64,000 bases of DNA from Methylobacterium sp. UNC378MF (lineage in GTDB: Bacteria > Pseudomonadota > Alphaproteobacteria > Rhizobiales > Beijerinckiaceae). Positions 1-10,132 of this stretch are shown piece by piece. The stretch's first letter is position 1, and each line of letters begins with the position of its first letter. The position numbers and the translations under genes were made by a program. The DNA lies in contig NZ_FMWU01000001.1 in NCBI RefSeq assembly GCF_900103195.1, positions 305,117 through 369,116 on the forward strand, written 5' to 3'. The notes beneath the pieces were generated by a model. The model was not told where the DNA came from. It ran no database searches and was given only the letters and a program-made list of their open reading frames with translations.

Positions 1-441
1 ATAGACGAGGCCGATATCCGCATCCCCCCGGGCGATCGCCGCGAGGATCCCGTCGGTGGTGCCGATCTCAACCTGATAGGCGATGCCGGGATGGTCCCGG
101 GCGAAGCCGGCCAGCGCGTTGTCGAGGAGGTCGATCAGGAAGCCGGCGCCGCAGCGCAGGCTGATCGTGCCCCGCTGCACCCCGCGCAGGCGCTTCAGCT
201 GGTCCTCCAGCAGCGCCGCCTCGTCGGCCTGCCGCTGCGCGTGCGCGGCGACGAGACGCCCGGCCTCGGTGGGGACCACGCCCCGGGGCAGGCGTTCGAG
301 CAGGGGCTCGCCGACCTGCGCCTCCAGCTCGATGATCTGCCGGCTCACCGCCGAGGCGGCGACGTTCAGCAACTCGGCCGCCGCCCGGACCGAGCCCGCG
401 CGCACGACGGCCAGCAGGTAGCGCAGCGCGCGGTCGTTCAC
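1..441 (-). CDS. LysR-family transcriptional regulator (3' end beyond window)
   Basis: 147 codons are present and the protein runs off the left edge. The N-terminal winged helix-turn-helix is visible: RYLLAVVRAGSVRAAAELL followed by NVAASAVSRQIIELEAQ and the PRGVVPTEAG wing, about residues 5-60. This is the LysR layout, and the effector-binding domain has only just begun at the edge. The GTG start at 439-441 overlaps the TGA of the upstream amidohydrolase (GTGA), so the two genes are probably translationally coupled. A regulator encoded in the operon may control the amidohydrolase; that is inference. Target and ligand are unknown. Confidence 0.85.
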   Translation of the reverse strand, partial: MNDRALRYLLAVVRAGSVRAAAELLNVAASAVSRQIIELEAQVGEPLLERLPRGVVPTEAGRLVAAHAQRQADEAALLEDQLKRLRGVQRGTISLRCGAGFLIDLLDNALAGFARDHPGIAYQVEIGTTDGILAAIARGDADIGLVY

Positions 442-1673
442 GGCGGCGGGTCCCCGGCGGCGCGGCGGTCGACCGCGACGGCGCCCCGCGCCACGACGAG
501 CGCCGGCTCCTGGCGCTCCACGATCACCTGCGGCACTCCGCCGGCCGCGAAGGCGACCAGGTCGGCCCGCGCGCCGGGCGCCACCGTCCCCGGACCGAGG
601 CCGAGCACCCGCGCCGGGACGGCGGTGATCGGCGCCAGCAGCGCTGCGAGGTCCGCGTCGGTGCGCAGGTCGAACCGATAGGCGGCGAGCTGGGCCCGGG
701 CGACCATGCTGGTGACGGTAGCGGGATTCCAGCAGTCGCGGACATTGTCGGTGCCGAAGCAGACCGGGACGCCGAGCTCCTGCAATCGCCGGATCGGCGG
801 GCATCGGGACCCGCCCGGGATGCTGCTGAGGATCGCGACGCCGGCCCGGTTCAGGGCCTCCGCGATCCGGCCGAGCTCCAAGTCGCCGGCCTCTGCCAGG
901 GCGAAGGCGTGGCTGATCGTGACCTGGCCGCCGAGCCCCGCCGTCTCCGTGCGGGCCGCGATCGCCGCGATCGTGCCGAGTCCGGCCGCGCCGCCGTCGT
1001 GAAGGTGGATGTCGATGCCCCTTCCGTGCCGCTCGGCCAGGGCGAAGACGATGTCCAGGTGAGCGTCGCGGTCGCCGTCGATGCCGACGGGGTCGAGACC
1101 GCCGACGAGGTCCGCGCCCATCCGCAGGGCCTCGCCCAGGTCGGCCGCGACCGGCGGGCAGCCCAAGATCCCGCTCTGCGGGAAGGCGACGATCTGGATC
1201 TGCAGCCGGTCGGACCAGCGCGCCCGCAGGTCGAGGATCTGGGCGAGATGGTCGATTCGCGTGACGTCGTCGATGTCGACATGGGTCCGCAGGCTCGTCG
1301 TGCCGCCGCGGAGCATGCGTTCGAGCAGCGCCTCGGCGCCCTGCTCGGCGAGCGGGATCCGCGTGGCGCGGCGGAATGCCTTCTCGTCGTCGATGATCGC
1401 GCGGACGGACCCGCTCGCCCCGTGCGGGCGCCATGGGAGGCCGAGCAGGCACTTGTCGAGGTGCACGTGCCCGTCTGACAGGCCCGGCAGCACCAGGGCA
1501 CCGCCGAGATCGATGGTGCGGGTGGCGGGCGGCAGCGGCGCGCCGGGATCCCGCAGGGCGGCGACGCGGTCGCCCAGGATGTCGATGGTCGCCCGGCGGC
1601 CCTCGGCGAGCGTGGCGTCGTGGAGGCGCAGGTCGCAGGGGATGTCTCCGCGCGGCTCGGCGATCGACGTCAT
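438..1673 (-). CDS. Cytosine-deaminase-like metal-dependent amidohydrolase
   Basis: 411 aa, cytoplasmic. The fold follows the CodA branch of the amidohydrolase superfamily. GHVHLDKCLLG (about residues 65-75) carries the first metal histidines. DIHLHDGG and ISHAFALAEA supply the next histidines, and CFGTDNVRDCWNP supplies the catalytic aspartate. CodA enzymes usually have Glu in the HxHE-type motif where this protein has Asp-Gly, so the substrate may not be cytosine; another cyclic imide or N-heterocycle is possible. I chose the ATG at 1671-1673 because the longer reading starts inside the Lrp gene and adds low-complexity Arg-rich sequence. The gene lies 13 bp downstream of the Lrp-type regulator and overlaps the LysR start by 4 bp. 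Confidence 0.8.
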   Translation of the reverse strand: MTSIAEPRGDIPCDLRLHDATLAEGRRATIDILGDRVAALRDPGAPLPPATRTIDLGGALVLPGLSDGHVHLDKCLLGLPWRPHGASGSVRAIIDDEKAFRRATRIPLAEQGAEALLERMLRGGTTSLRTHVDIDDVTRIDHLAQILDLRARWSDRLQIQIVAFPQSGILGCPPVAADLGEALRMGADLVGGLDPVGIDGDRDAHLDIVFALAERHGRGIDIHLHDGGAAGLGTIAAIAARTETAGLGGQVTISHAFALAEAGDLELGRIAEALNRAGVAILSSIPGGSRCPPIRRLQELGVPVCFGTDNVRDCWNPATVTSMVARAQLAAYRFDLRTDADLAALLAPITAVPARVLGLGPGTVAPGARADLVAFAAGGVPQVIVERQEPALVVARGAVAVDRRAAGDPPP

Positions 1674-1686
1674 GGCGGGGCTCCGT

Positions 1687-2136
1687 TCAGAGCGGCCGGC
1701 CCGCCGCCACGACGGTCCGGATGGCGAAGCTCGATTGCAGCCGGGCGACCCCCGGCAGGCGCGACAGGACATCCTTGTGCAGCCGCTCGTAATCGGCCGC
1801 GTCGCTCACCTTGAGCTTCACGAGGTAATCGGCCGTCCCGGTCATCAGATAGCAATCCTGCACCTCGGGACAGCGCCGGACGGCCGCCTCGAACCGGTTG
1901 AGATAATCCTCGGTCTGGCGGTCCAGGGTGAACTGGGTGAGGACGACCAGGCCCGGCCCGTCGACAGCGCCGCCGATCAGCGCCGTGTAGCCCCGGATGA
2001 TGCCGGATTCCTCCAGCAGCCGCACGCGGCGATGGCAGGCCGAGGCCGACAGGCCGACCGTCGCGGCGAGATCCGCATTGCTGATCCGGCCGTCGCCGCG
2101 CAGGGCCTGGATGATGCGGCGGTCGATCTCGTCCAC
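1687..2136 (-). CDS. Lrp/AsnC-family transcriptional regulator
   Basis: 149 aa, the usual Lrp length. The N-terminal helix-turn-helix is MDEIDRRIIQALRGDGRI followed by NADLAATVGLSASACHRRVR. The C-terminal RAM/ligand domain includes VQDCYLMTGTADYLVKL, the Lrp effector-binding signature. It is divergent from the alanine racemase/DadA pair across about 150 bp. In proteobacteria an Lrp-type protein (DadR, Lrp) commonly controls dad genes in response to alanine, so that role is likely here by context. It could also control the amidohydrolase downstream on its own strand. Confidence 0.88.
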   Translation of the reverse strand: MDEIDRRIIQALRGDGRISNADLAATVGLSASACHRRVRLLEESGIIRGYTALIGGAVDGPGLVVLTQFTLDRQTEDYLNRFEAAVRRCPEVQDCYLMTGTADYLVKLKVSDAADYERLHKDVLSRLPGVARLQSSFAIRTVVAAGRPL

Positions 2137-2248
2137 ACCCGACTCGCAGGAACTTCGAACTGGCCGCAGTAAGTTGCACGGCCAAGCTCAGAACTCAAAG
2201 GTCTTCGACAACACGCACGCCCGTTCGACGATCCTTCGTGTAGCCTTT

Positions 2249-2269
2249 CGGCGCTGCATCCGAGCGCCG
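2249..2269. promoter_or_regulatory. Inverted repeat in the alr/dadX leader
   Basis: CGGCGCT (2249-2255) and AGCGCCG (2263-2269) form a perfect 7-bp stem with a 7-nt loop, 14 bp upstream of the racemase ATG. It lies in the Lrp/alr divergent region and could be part of a regulator site or a leader hairpin. GC-rich stems are common by chance in this DNA. Confidence 0.35.
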
Positions 2270-2283
2270 TCACGAGGGCTGCC

Positions 2284-3417
2284 ATGAGCATGATCGAGCG
2301 CAATCTCCAGCCCGATGCGGGCCCGGCCGGGACGGCCTCCGCACTCCTCACGATCGATCTCGCGGCCATCGCGGAGAATTACCGCCTGCTCGCCGCGCAA
2401 GCCGGGACGGCGACCTGCGCGGCCGTCGTCAAGGCGGACGCCTACGGCCTCGGCGCCGACCGGGTCGCGCCGGCTCTCGCCGCCGCAGGCTGCCGGCACT
2501 TCTTCGTCGCCCAGGTCGGCGAGGGCGTGTCCCTCCGGTCCATCCTCGGACCCGGCGCGGTGATCGCCGTGCTCAACGGCGCCGCTCCGGGCAGCGAGGC
2601 GACCTGCGCGGACCACGACCTCGTGCCCGTCCTCAACGATCTTTCCCAGCTCGATGGCTGGCAGGGCGTGGCCCGGCGGCGCGCGCGGCGCCTGCCCGCG
2701 ATCCTCCAAGTCGATACCGGCATGGCCCGCTTCGGCTTCGCGCCGGACGAAATCGGCGCGCTCCTCGACCGGCCGGACGCTTTCGCGGGCCTCGACCTGC
2801 GGCTGGTGATGAGCCACCTCGCCTGCGCGGGCGAGCCGGACAGCCCGGTCAACGCGGCGCAGCGCGCCGCCTTCCAGGCCGTCCGCCAGCGCCTGCCCGC
2901 GGTGCCGGCGAGCCTCGCGGCCTCGTCCGGGATCTTCCTCGGTCCGGACTTCCATTTCGACATGGTGCGCCCCGGCTCCGCCCTCTACGGGATCGCCCCG
3001 CAGGAGGACGCGCCCAACCCGATGCGGCCGGTGATCGGCTTGCGGGCCCGGGTGATGCAGACGCGCAGCGTCCCGGCGGGGACGCCGGTCGGCTACGGGC
3101 ACGCGGCCACAGTCGCCCGGGACAGCCGCCTGGCCACGGTCGCGATCGGCTACGCGGACGGGTTCTTCCGCAGCACGGCGGGCGGCGCGGCGTGGTTCGG
3201 CGGCGTCCGTCTGCCCGTGATCGGGCGCGTCTCGATGGACAGCCTCGTCCTCGACGTCACCGACGTGGCGCCCGGCACCCTCGGGCCGGGGGCGCTCGTC
3301 GACATCGTCGGGCCGGAGCGCGACGTCGACGCCGTCGCCGCCGCGGCCGGCACGATCGGCTACGAGGTCCTGACCAACCTCGGACACCGCTTCCACCGCG
3401 TCTATCTCGGAGCCTGA
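2284..3417 (+). CDS. alr: Alanine racemase (catabolic DadX type by context)
   Basis: 377 aa, typical length. This fold-type III PLP enzyme interconverts L- and D-alanine in the cytoplasm. The PLP lysine is in [12 protein letters not shown] (about residue 47). The alpha/beta barrel carries [11 protein letters not shown] and [10 protein letters not shown], and the C-terminal beta domain has [11 protein letters not shown] with the catalytic tyrosine and [14 protein letters not shown]. The next gene, 8 bp downstream, is D-amino-acid dehydrogenase, so this is probably the catabolic racemase feeding D-alanine to DadA rather than the wall-synthesis enzyme. Likely regulated by the divergent Lrp protein. 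Confidence 0.93.
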   Translation: MSMIERNLQPDAGPAGTASALLTIDLAAIAENYRLLAAQAGTATCAAVVKADAYGLGADRVAPALAAAGCRHFFVAQVGEGVSLRSILGPGAVIAVLNGAAPGSEATCADHDLVPVLNDLSQLDGWQGVARRRARRLPAILQVDTGMARFGFAPDEIGALLDRPDAFAGLDLRLVMSHLACAGEPDSPVNAAQRAAFQAVRQRLPAVPASLAASSGIFLGPDFHFDMVRPGSALYGIAPQEDAPNPMRPVIGLRARVMQTRSVPAGTPVGYGHAATVARDSRLATVAIGYADGFFRSTAGGAAWFGGVRLPVIGRVSMDSLVLDVTDVAPGTLGPGALVDIVGPERDVDAVAAAAGTIGYEVLTNLGHRFHRVYLGA

Positions 3418-3425
3418 GGCCCGCC

Positions 3426-4685
3426 ATGCACGTGATCATCCTCGGCGGCGGCGTCGTTGGCGTCACCTCGGCCTATTATCTCGCCCGGGCCGGCCATCAG
3501 GTCACCGTGCTGGAGCGCCAGCCGGGCGCCGGCCTGGAGACCAGCTTCGCCAATGCCGGGCAGGTCTCGCCCGGCTACTCGGCTCCCTGGGCCGCACCCG
3601 GGATACCCGTGAAGGCGCTCAAGTGGCTGATGATGCGGCACCGGCCGCTGGTACTCTGGCCGCGGCTGGAGCCCCGCCTCTACGGTTGGCTCACGCGGAT
3701 GCTCGCGAACTGCACCGAGGAGGCCTACCAGCGGAACAAGGGCCGCATGGTCCGGCTCGCCGAGTACAGCCGCGACGCACTGCGCGACCTGCGCACCGAG
3801 ACGGGCATCGCCTACGACCACCGGGAGAAGGGCACGCTGCAGCTCTTCCGGACGCAAAAGCAGCTCGACCATGTCGGCGACGACACCTGCGTCCTCGACG
3901 CCTACGGCGTGCCCTACGCGGTGCTGGATCCGGCCGGCTGCATCAGTGCCGAGCCGGCGCTCGCCGCCGTGCCGGACGTGTTCGTCGGCGGCCTGCGGCT
4001 GCCGGGCGACGAGACCGGCGACGCGCACCTGTTCACCCAGCGCCTCGCGGCGATCTGCGAGGGCCTCGGCGTGACCTTCCGCTACGGGACGGCGATCGCG
4101 CGCCTGCATCACGCCGGCGACCGGGTGACGGCGGTCGAGACCGCCGACGGTGCGCTTCTGCGGGCGGATGCCTACGTGGCGGCGCTGGGCAGCTACACGC
4201 CGGCCCTGCTGCGCCCCCTCGGGATCGCGCTGCCGGTCTACCCCGTGAAGGGCTATTCCCTGACCCTGCCGATCACCGATGCGGAGGCCGCGCCGGTCTC
4301 GACGGTGATGGACGAGACCTACAAGGTCGCGATCACCCGGCTCGGCGACCGCATCCGCGTCGGCGGCACGGCCGAGCTCGCCGGCTTCAGCAGCGCCCTG
4401 CGCGGGCCGCGCCGCGAGACCCTCGCGCGCTCGGTGCAGGACCTGTTCCCGGCCGGCGGCGACCTCGACCGCGCCTCGTTCTGGACCGGCCTGCGGCCGA
4501 TGACGCCGGACGGCACACCGATCGTCGGGGGCACGCGGGTCGGGAACCTGTTCACCAACACCGGTCACGGCACCCTCGGCTGGACGATGGCCTGCGGCTC
4601 TGGCCGCCTGCTCGCCGACCTCGTGTCCGGCCGGGCCCCGGAGATCGCGAGCGACGATCTGGCGTTCGACCGCTACGCTGCGTGA
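3426..4685 (+). CDS. dadA: D-amino-acid dehydrogenase small subunit
   Basis: 419 aa, close to the usual DadA length. This FAD-dependent, membrane-associated dehydrogenase oxidises D-alanine and other D-amino acids to 2-oxo acids plus ammonia, passing electrons to the respiratory chain. The dinucleotide fold is at the N-terminus ([17 protein letters not shown]), followed by the DadA signature [22 protein letters not shown]. The C-terminal [15 protein letters not shown] and [16 protein letters not shown] segments are also typical. The ATG at 3426 gives the glycine motif at residue 5. It forms an operon with the racemase. Confidence 0.94.
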   Translation: MHVIILGGGVVGVTSAYYLARAGHQVTVLERQPGAGLETSFANAGQVSPGYSAPWAAPGIPVKALKWLMMRHRPLVLWPRLEPRLYGWLTRMLANCTEEAYQRNKGRMVRLAEYSRDALRDLRTETGIAYDHREKGTLQLFRTQKQLDHVGDDTCVLDAYGVPYAVLDPAGCISAEPALAAVPDVFVGGLRLPGDETGDAHLFTQRLAAICEGLGVTFRYGTAIARLHHAGDRVTAVETADGALLRADAYVAALGSYTPALLRPLGIALPVYPVKGYSLTLPITDAEAAPVSTVMDETYKVAITRLGDRIRVGGTAELAGFSSALRGPRRETLARSVQDLFPAGGDLDRASFWTGLRPMTPDGTPIVGGTRVGNLFTNTGHGTLGWTMACGSGRLLADLVSGRAPEIASDDLAFDRYAA

Positions 4686-5409
4686 GCCGGCCGGTCGGGG
4701 TGGCTCGGCTCGCGAGCCGCGCAACCATGGAACCGCCGGCGCGCTGCGCAGCGTGTGCGGTGGCGCACCAGCACAACCCAACCCCGTAGAGCGCAGATCG
4801 CGACCCGACTCTGCGTTGAGAAACATGCCGCGAGTCATCGCGAGATCTCGTCGAGGCTCCGTACGATCATTCATTATCCATCGCGGTACGACCACCGGTT
4901 GATTACATGATGTTCATGATGTGCGGATTCGCATAATCGCTGGATGACTTCTGGCAGGCCCGGCAACCCTTCGCACCGAGTCGAGTTGAGGATCTGAACG
5001 AACGATCCGGGTGCGCAGATGAGTTTCATCGTCGTCCAGGGCCAGGAAGATCACGAGCAGGCGGATGCCGTTCTCCGAGGCGTCGCCGACGGGCTGGCCC
5101 GCCTGTTCCGCGTGCCCGATCATCCGCCCGGTGTTCAGGACCTGCTGGATGCCGGACCGCAGGAAGAGGGCCCCTACCCTGGGCAGGTCGCCCCGCGCGG
5201 CGCGCGAAGCCCGGAGCGCGCGAACACGGGCGTGCGCCGCGGCGGCGGCAAGGGGTCTCCCGCAGCAAGGTCGATGAAGACGGGCACCGGCAGGGTGCCG
5301 CGCGGGGCGGCTCAGGCGCGCAGCCGCGCGCGGGGGCGGCGGGCGAGATCCGAGGCGCAGTCCGGGCAACGCGACCAGTCCTGAGTCCGGCCCGGCGCGC
5401 ACCCCGGCC
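4686..5409. other. 724-bp stretch without a supportable gene
   Basis: No complete gene is convincing here. Around 5035-5200 the minus strand carries a stretch with coding-like codon use (reading ...LFLRSGIQQVLNTGRMIG... and ...GIRLLVIFLALDDDE...) and no recognisable start or end. It may be a decayed gene fragment contiguous with the chemotaxis scar to its right. I could not assign it to a family. The segment 4780-4930 is visibly less GC-rich than its surroundings. Confidence 0.4.
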
Positions 5410-6971
<1,562 letters not shown>

Positions 6972-7027
6972 CGGCGCCGCGCCGTGCGGGCCGCGCCCCC
7001 TGCCCGACCTCACCGCAGCCGGTGGCT

Positions 7028-7046
7028 AATTTCTCAGCAAGAAATT
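7028..7046. promoter_or_regulatory. Perfect 7-5-7 inverted repeat, candidate operator of the glx/glnT operon
   Basis: AATTTCT (7028-7034), 5 bp, AGAAATT (7040-7046). This AT-rich perfect palindrome stands out in a GC-rich intergenic region, 76 bp upstream of the glxB ATG and 57 bp after the XRE-cupin regulator stop. Shape and position fit a dimeric HTH operator. Confidence 0.6.
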
Positions 7047-7122
7047 TTAGTGATCCTCAGTTGACGAATCCGGGGCACCGTGCGAGCCGTATGCCGGCAG
7101 GCGACACGGAGTTCGCAGCGTC

Positions 7123-8016
7123 ATGTGCGGGATCGTCGGACTATTCCTGAAGGCTCCGAGCCTGGAACCGCAGCTCGGCGCGCTGCTCTCCACGATGTTG
7201 GAGACGATGACCGATCGCGGCCCCGACAGCGCCGGCTTCGCCGTCTACGGCGACGCCGCCGCGGGGGTGAAGCTCACCTTGCGCGGGGCGGACGCGAGGG
7301 CCCTGGCGACCGTCGTGACCCGGCTCGAGGCTGCGACCGTCCAGGCCTGCGCGGCGCGCGCGCGGGACACCCACACGGTGCTGACCGTAGACGCGGCGGC
7401 GGCGGACGCGGTCCGCGCCTGGCTCGCCGACCACGCGCCGGAGATCGACGTCGTCTCAGCGGGCCGGCGGATGGAGATCTACAAGGAGGTGGGCCTGCCC
7501 GCCGCGGTGGCGGACCGCTTCGACCTCGCCGGCATGGCGGGCAGCCACGGTATCGGCCACACCCGCATGGCCACCGAGAGCGCCGTGACCACGAACGGCG
7601 CCCATCCCTTCTCGACGGGGCTCGACGAGTGCCTCGTCCATAACGGCTCCCTGTCGAACCACAACGACCTGCGCCGGCGGCTGCGCCGAGAGGGGATACG
7701 CTTCGCCACCAGCAACGACACCGAGGTCGCCGCCGGCTACCTGAGCTGGCGGATGCGCGCCGGCGCCTCCCTCGAACAGGCCCTGCAGGCGAGCCTGACC
7801 GATCTCGACGGGTTCTTCACCTTCGTGGTCGGCACCCGGACGGGCTTCGCGGTCCTGCGCGACCCGATCGCCTGCAAGCCCGCCGTCATGGCCGAGACGG
7901 ACGCCTACGTGGCCTTCGGCTCCGAGTACCGCGCCCTCGTCGGCCTGCCCGGCATCGAGAGCGCCCGGGTCTTCGAGCCGGAGCCCGCCAAGGTCTACGC
8001 CTGGGAGCGCCATTGA
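7123..8016 (+). CDS. glxB: Class II glutamine amidotransferase (GlxB / MgsA-like)
   Basis: 297 aa. The protein begins MCGIVGLF, so Cys2 becomes the N-terminal nucleophile of the Ntn-hydrolase fold after Met removal. GIGHTRMATESAVTTNGAHP and ECLVHNGSLSNHNDLRR are the glutamine-binding segments, and TSNDTEVAAGY follows. The enzyme releases ammonia from glutamine for the partner synthase subunits encoded next. Its stop overlaps the next ATG by 4 bp. The same three-module split occurs in GlxBCD and in N-methylglutamate synthase (MgsABC). No N-methylglutamate dehydrogenase genes are in the window, so I use glx. Confidence 0.82.
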   Translation: MCGIVGLFLKAPSLEPQLGALLSTMLETMTDRGPDSAGFAVYGDAAAGVKLTLRGADARALATVVTRLEAATVQACAARARDTHTVLTVDAAAADAVRAWLADHAPEIDVVSAGRRMEIYKEVGLPAAVADRFDLAGMAGSHGIGHTRMATESAVTTNGAHPFSTGLDECLVHNGSLSNHNDLRRRLRREGIRFATSNDTEVAAGYLSWRMRAGASLEQALQASLTDLDGFFTFVVGTRTGFAVLRDPIACKPAVMAETDAYVAFGSEYRALVGLPGIESARVFEPEPAKVYAWERH

Positions 8017-8705
8017 TGCCGACCGTCGACCTGCGCGCCGAGCCGCTGCGTGCCCTGAACCGCGCCCTCCACGCCCTGCGCCCCGACACGAACGAGACCC
8101 GCTGGACGGTCGTGAATCCGGACGGCCGGCACGCCATCGCGGCGGGCCTCGACGCCCCGATCCACGTCGAGATCGACGGCAACGCCGGCTACTACTGCGC
8201 CGGCATGAACAAGCAGGCCACCGTCGTGATCGGCGGCAATGCCGGGGTCGGCGTGGCCGAGAACATGATGTCGGGCGTCGTGCACGTGCGCGGCGACGCC
8301 AGCCAGTCGGCCGGGGCCACCGCCCAGGGAGGGCTGCTCCTGATCGACGGCAATGCCGGGGCGCGCTGCGGCATCTCGATGAAGGGGGTCGACATCCTCG
8401 TGAAGGGGTCGATCGGCCACATGTCGGCCTTCATGGCCCAGGCCGGAACCCTGACGGTGCTGGGCGATGCCGGCGAGGCGCTGGGCGACTCGCTCTACGA
8501 GGCCCGGCTCTATATCCGCGGCGCGGTGACGAGCCTGGGCGCCGACTGCGTCGAGAAGCCGATGGGCGACGCGCACCGGGAACAGCTCTTCGCCAAGCTC
8601 AAGGAGGCGGGCCTCGCGGGCGAGGTCGATCCGGGCGAGTTCCGCCGCTACGGGTCCGCGCGCAGCCTCTACCACTTCCACGTCGACAACGCCGGAGCCT
8701 ACTGA
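8013..8705 (+). CDS. glxC: GXGXG-motif glutamate-synthase-like protein (GlxC / MgsB-like)
   Basis: 230 aa. This is a stand-alone version of the C-terminal beta-helix (GXGXG) domain of glutamate synthase. Repeated glycine turns are visible: DGNAGYYCAGMNKQATVVIG, GGNAGVGVAENMMSG, GNAGARCGISMKG and GDAGEALGDSLYEA. In whole GltB this domain is structural and packs between the amidotransferase and FMN domains. Four-base overlap with glxB and one-base overlap (TGATG) with glxD indicate coupled translation of a complex. Confidence 0.85.
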   Translation: MMPTVDLRAEPLRALNRALHALRPDTNETRWTVVNPDGRHAIAAGLDAPIHVEIDGNAGYYCAGMNKQATVVIGGNAGVGVAENMMSGVVHVRGDASQSAGATAQGGLLLIDGNAGARCGISMKGVDILVKGSIGHMSAFMAQAGTLTVLGDAGEALGDSLYEARLYIRGAVTSLGADCVEKPMGDAHREQLFAKLKEAGLAGEVDPGEFRRYGSARSLYHFHVDNAGAY

Positions 8706-10033
8706 TGGCCGAGACGCCCCCGCGCACGGTGCCGCGCACCTCGGCGACCTTCACTCCCGAGGTCATGGCGGAGATCCGCCGGGCGGCGGCGACCGGCATC
8801 TACGACATCCGCGGCGCCGGCGCGAAGCGCGCGCTCCCGCATCTCGACGACCTGCTGTTCCTCGGTGCCTCGATCAGCCGCTACCCGCTGGAGGGCTACC
8901 GCGAGCGGTGCGGCACCGAGGTGGTGCTGGGCGACCGCTTCGCCTCGAAGCCGATCCGCCTGAAGACCCCGGTGACCATCGCCGGCATGAGCTTCGGCTC
9001 CCTCTCGGCCAACGCCAAGGAGGCCCTCGGGCGCGGCGCGAGCCTCGCCGGGACCTCGACCACCACGGGCGACGGCGGCATGACCCCGGAGGAGCGGGGC
9101 CACTCGCAGACCCTGGTCTACCAGTACCTGCCGTCCCGCTACGGCATGAACCCGGACGACCTGCGCCGGGCCGACGCCATCGAGATGGTGATCGGCCAGG
9201 GCGCCAAGCCCGGCGGCGGCGGCATGCTGCTCGGGCAGAAGATCACCGAGCGGGTCGCCGGGATGCGTTGCCTGCCGCCGGGCATCGACCAGCGCTCGGC
9301 CTGCCGCCACCCGGACTGGACCGGACCGGACGACCTCGCGATCAAGCTCGAGGAGCTGCGCGAGATCACCGACTGGGAGAAGCCGATCTACGTGAAGGTC
9401 GGCGCGAGCCGCCCCTATTACGACACCGCGCTCGCCGCGAAGTCCGGCGCGGACGTCGTCGTGCTGGACGGCATGCAGGGCGGTACCGCGGCCACGCAGG
9501 ACGTGTTCATCGAGCATGTCGGCATCCCGACCCTGGCAGCGATCCGGCCGGCCGTGCAGGCCCTCCAGGATCTCGGCCTCCACCGGAAGGTCCAGCTGGT
9601 GGTCTCCGGCGGTATCCGCTCCGGCGCCGACGTCGCCAAGGTGCTGGCGCTCGGCGCCGACGCGGTGGCGATCGGCACCGCGGCGCTGATCGCGCTCGGC
9701 GACAACGATCCCCGCTGGGAGGCCGAGTACGCGGCGCTCGGCACCACGGCGGGCGCCTACGACGACTGGCACGAGGGCAAGGATCCGGCGGGGATTACCA
9801 CGCAGGATCCGGAGCTCGCCCGGCGGCTCGACCCCGTGCTCGGTGGACGGCGCCTCGCCAACTTCCTCGCCGTCATGACCCTGGAGGCGCAGACCATCGC
9901 CCGCGCCTGCGGCAAGAGCCACCTCCACAACCTGGAGCCCGAGGACCTCGTCGCCCTGACGATCGAGGCCGCGGCCATGGCGCAAGTCCCCCTCGCCGGG
10001 ACCGACTGGATCCCCGGCAAGGCCGGCCTGTGA
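8705..10033 (+). CDS. glxD: FMN-binding glutamate-synthase-family protein (GlxD / MgsC-like)
   Basis: 442 aa, equivalent to the central FMN domain of GltB. The barrel carries MSFGSLSANAKEALGRGA, GDGGMTPEERG, GQGAKPGGGGMLLGQKI, VVVLDGMQGGTAATQD, and the phosphate-binding VVSGGIRSGADVAKVLALGA with AVAIGTAALIALGD. It should catalyse amino-group transfer onto a 2-oxo acid or an amine using ammonia channelled from GlxB. Whether the product is glutamate or an N-alkylglutamate is open. Third gene of the tightly spaced operon. Confidence 0.86.
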   Translation: MAETPPRTVPRTSATFTPEVMAEIRRAAATGIYDIRGAGAKRALPHLDDLLFLGASISRYPLEGYRERCGTEVVLGDRFASKPIRLKTPVTIAGMSFGSLSANAKEALGRGASLAGTSTTTGDGGMTPEERGHSQTLVYQYLPSRYGMNPDDLRRADAIEMVIGQGAKPGGGGMLLGQKITERVAGMRCLPPGIDQRSACRHPDWTGPDDLAIKLEELREITDWEKPIYVKVGASRPYYDTALAAKSGADVVVLDGMQGGTAATQDVFIEHVGIPTLAAIRPAVQALQDLGLHRKVQLVVSGGIRSGADVAKVLALGADAVAIGTAALIALGDNDPRWEAEYAALGTTAGAYDDWHEGKDPAGITTQDPELARRLDPVLGGRRLANFLAVMTLEAQTIARACGKSHLHNLEPEDLVALTIEAAAMAQVPLAGTDWIPGKAGL

Positions 10034-10132
10034 CAGCCGCGCCCTGACGGTCGCACTCCGATAGACAGGGGCTGCCGACCGGCGACCCCTCCCCCGTTCC
10101 GGCCCTCGTCGGCCCTAGTGAGGGTGCATGCG

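Noticed and set aside
5019..5384. Plus-strand frame starting MSFIVVQGQEDHEQ
   Set aside because: The opposite strand of the same bases looks at least as protein-like and the second half is Arg/Gly/Pro filler. I record the stretch as a possible relic only.
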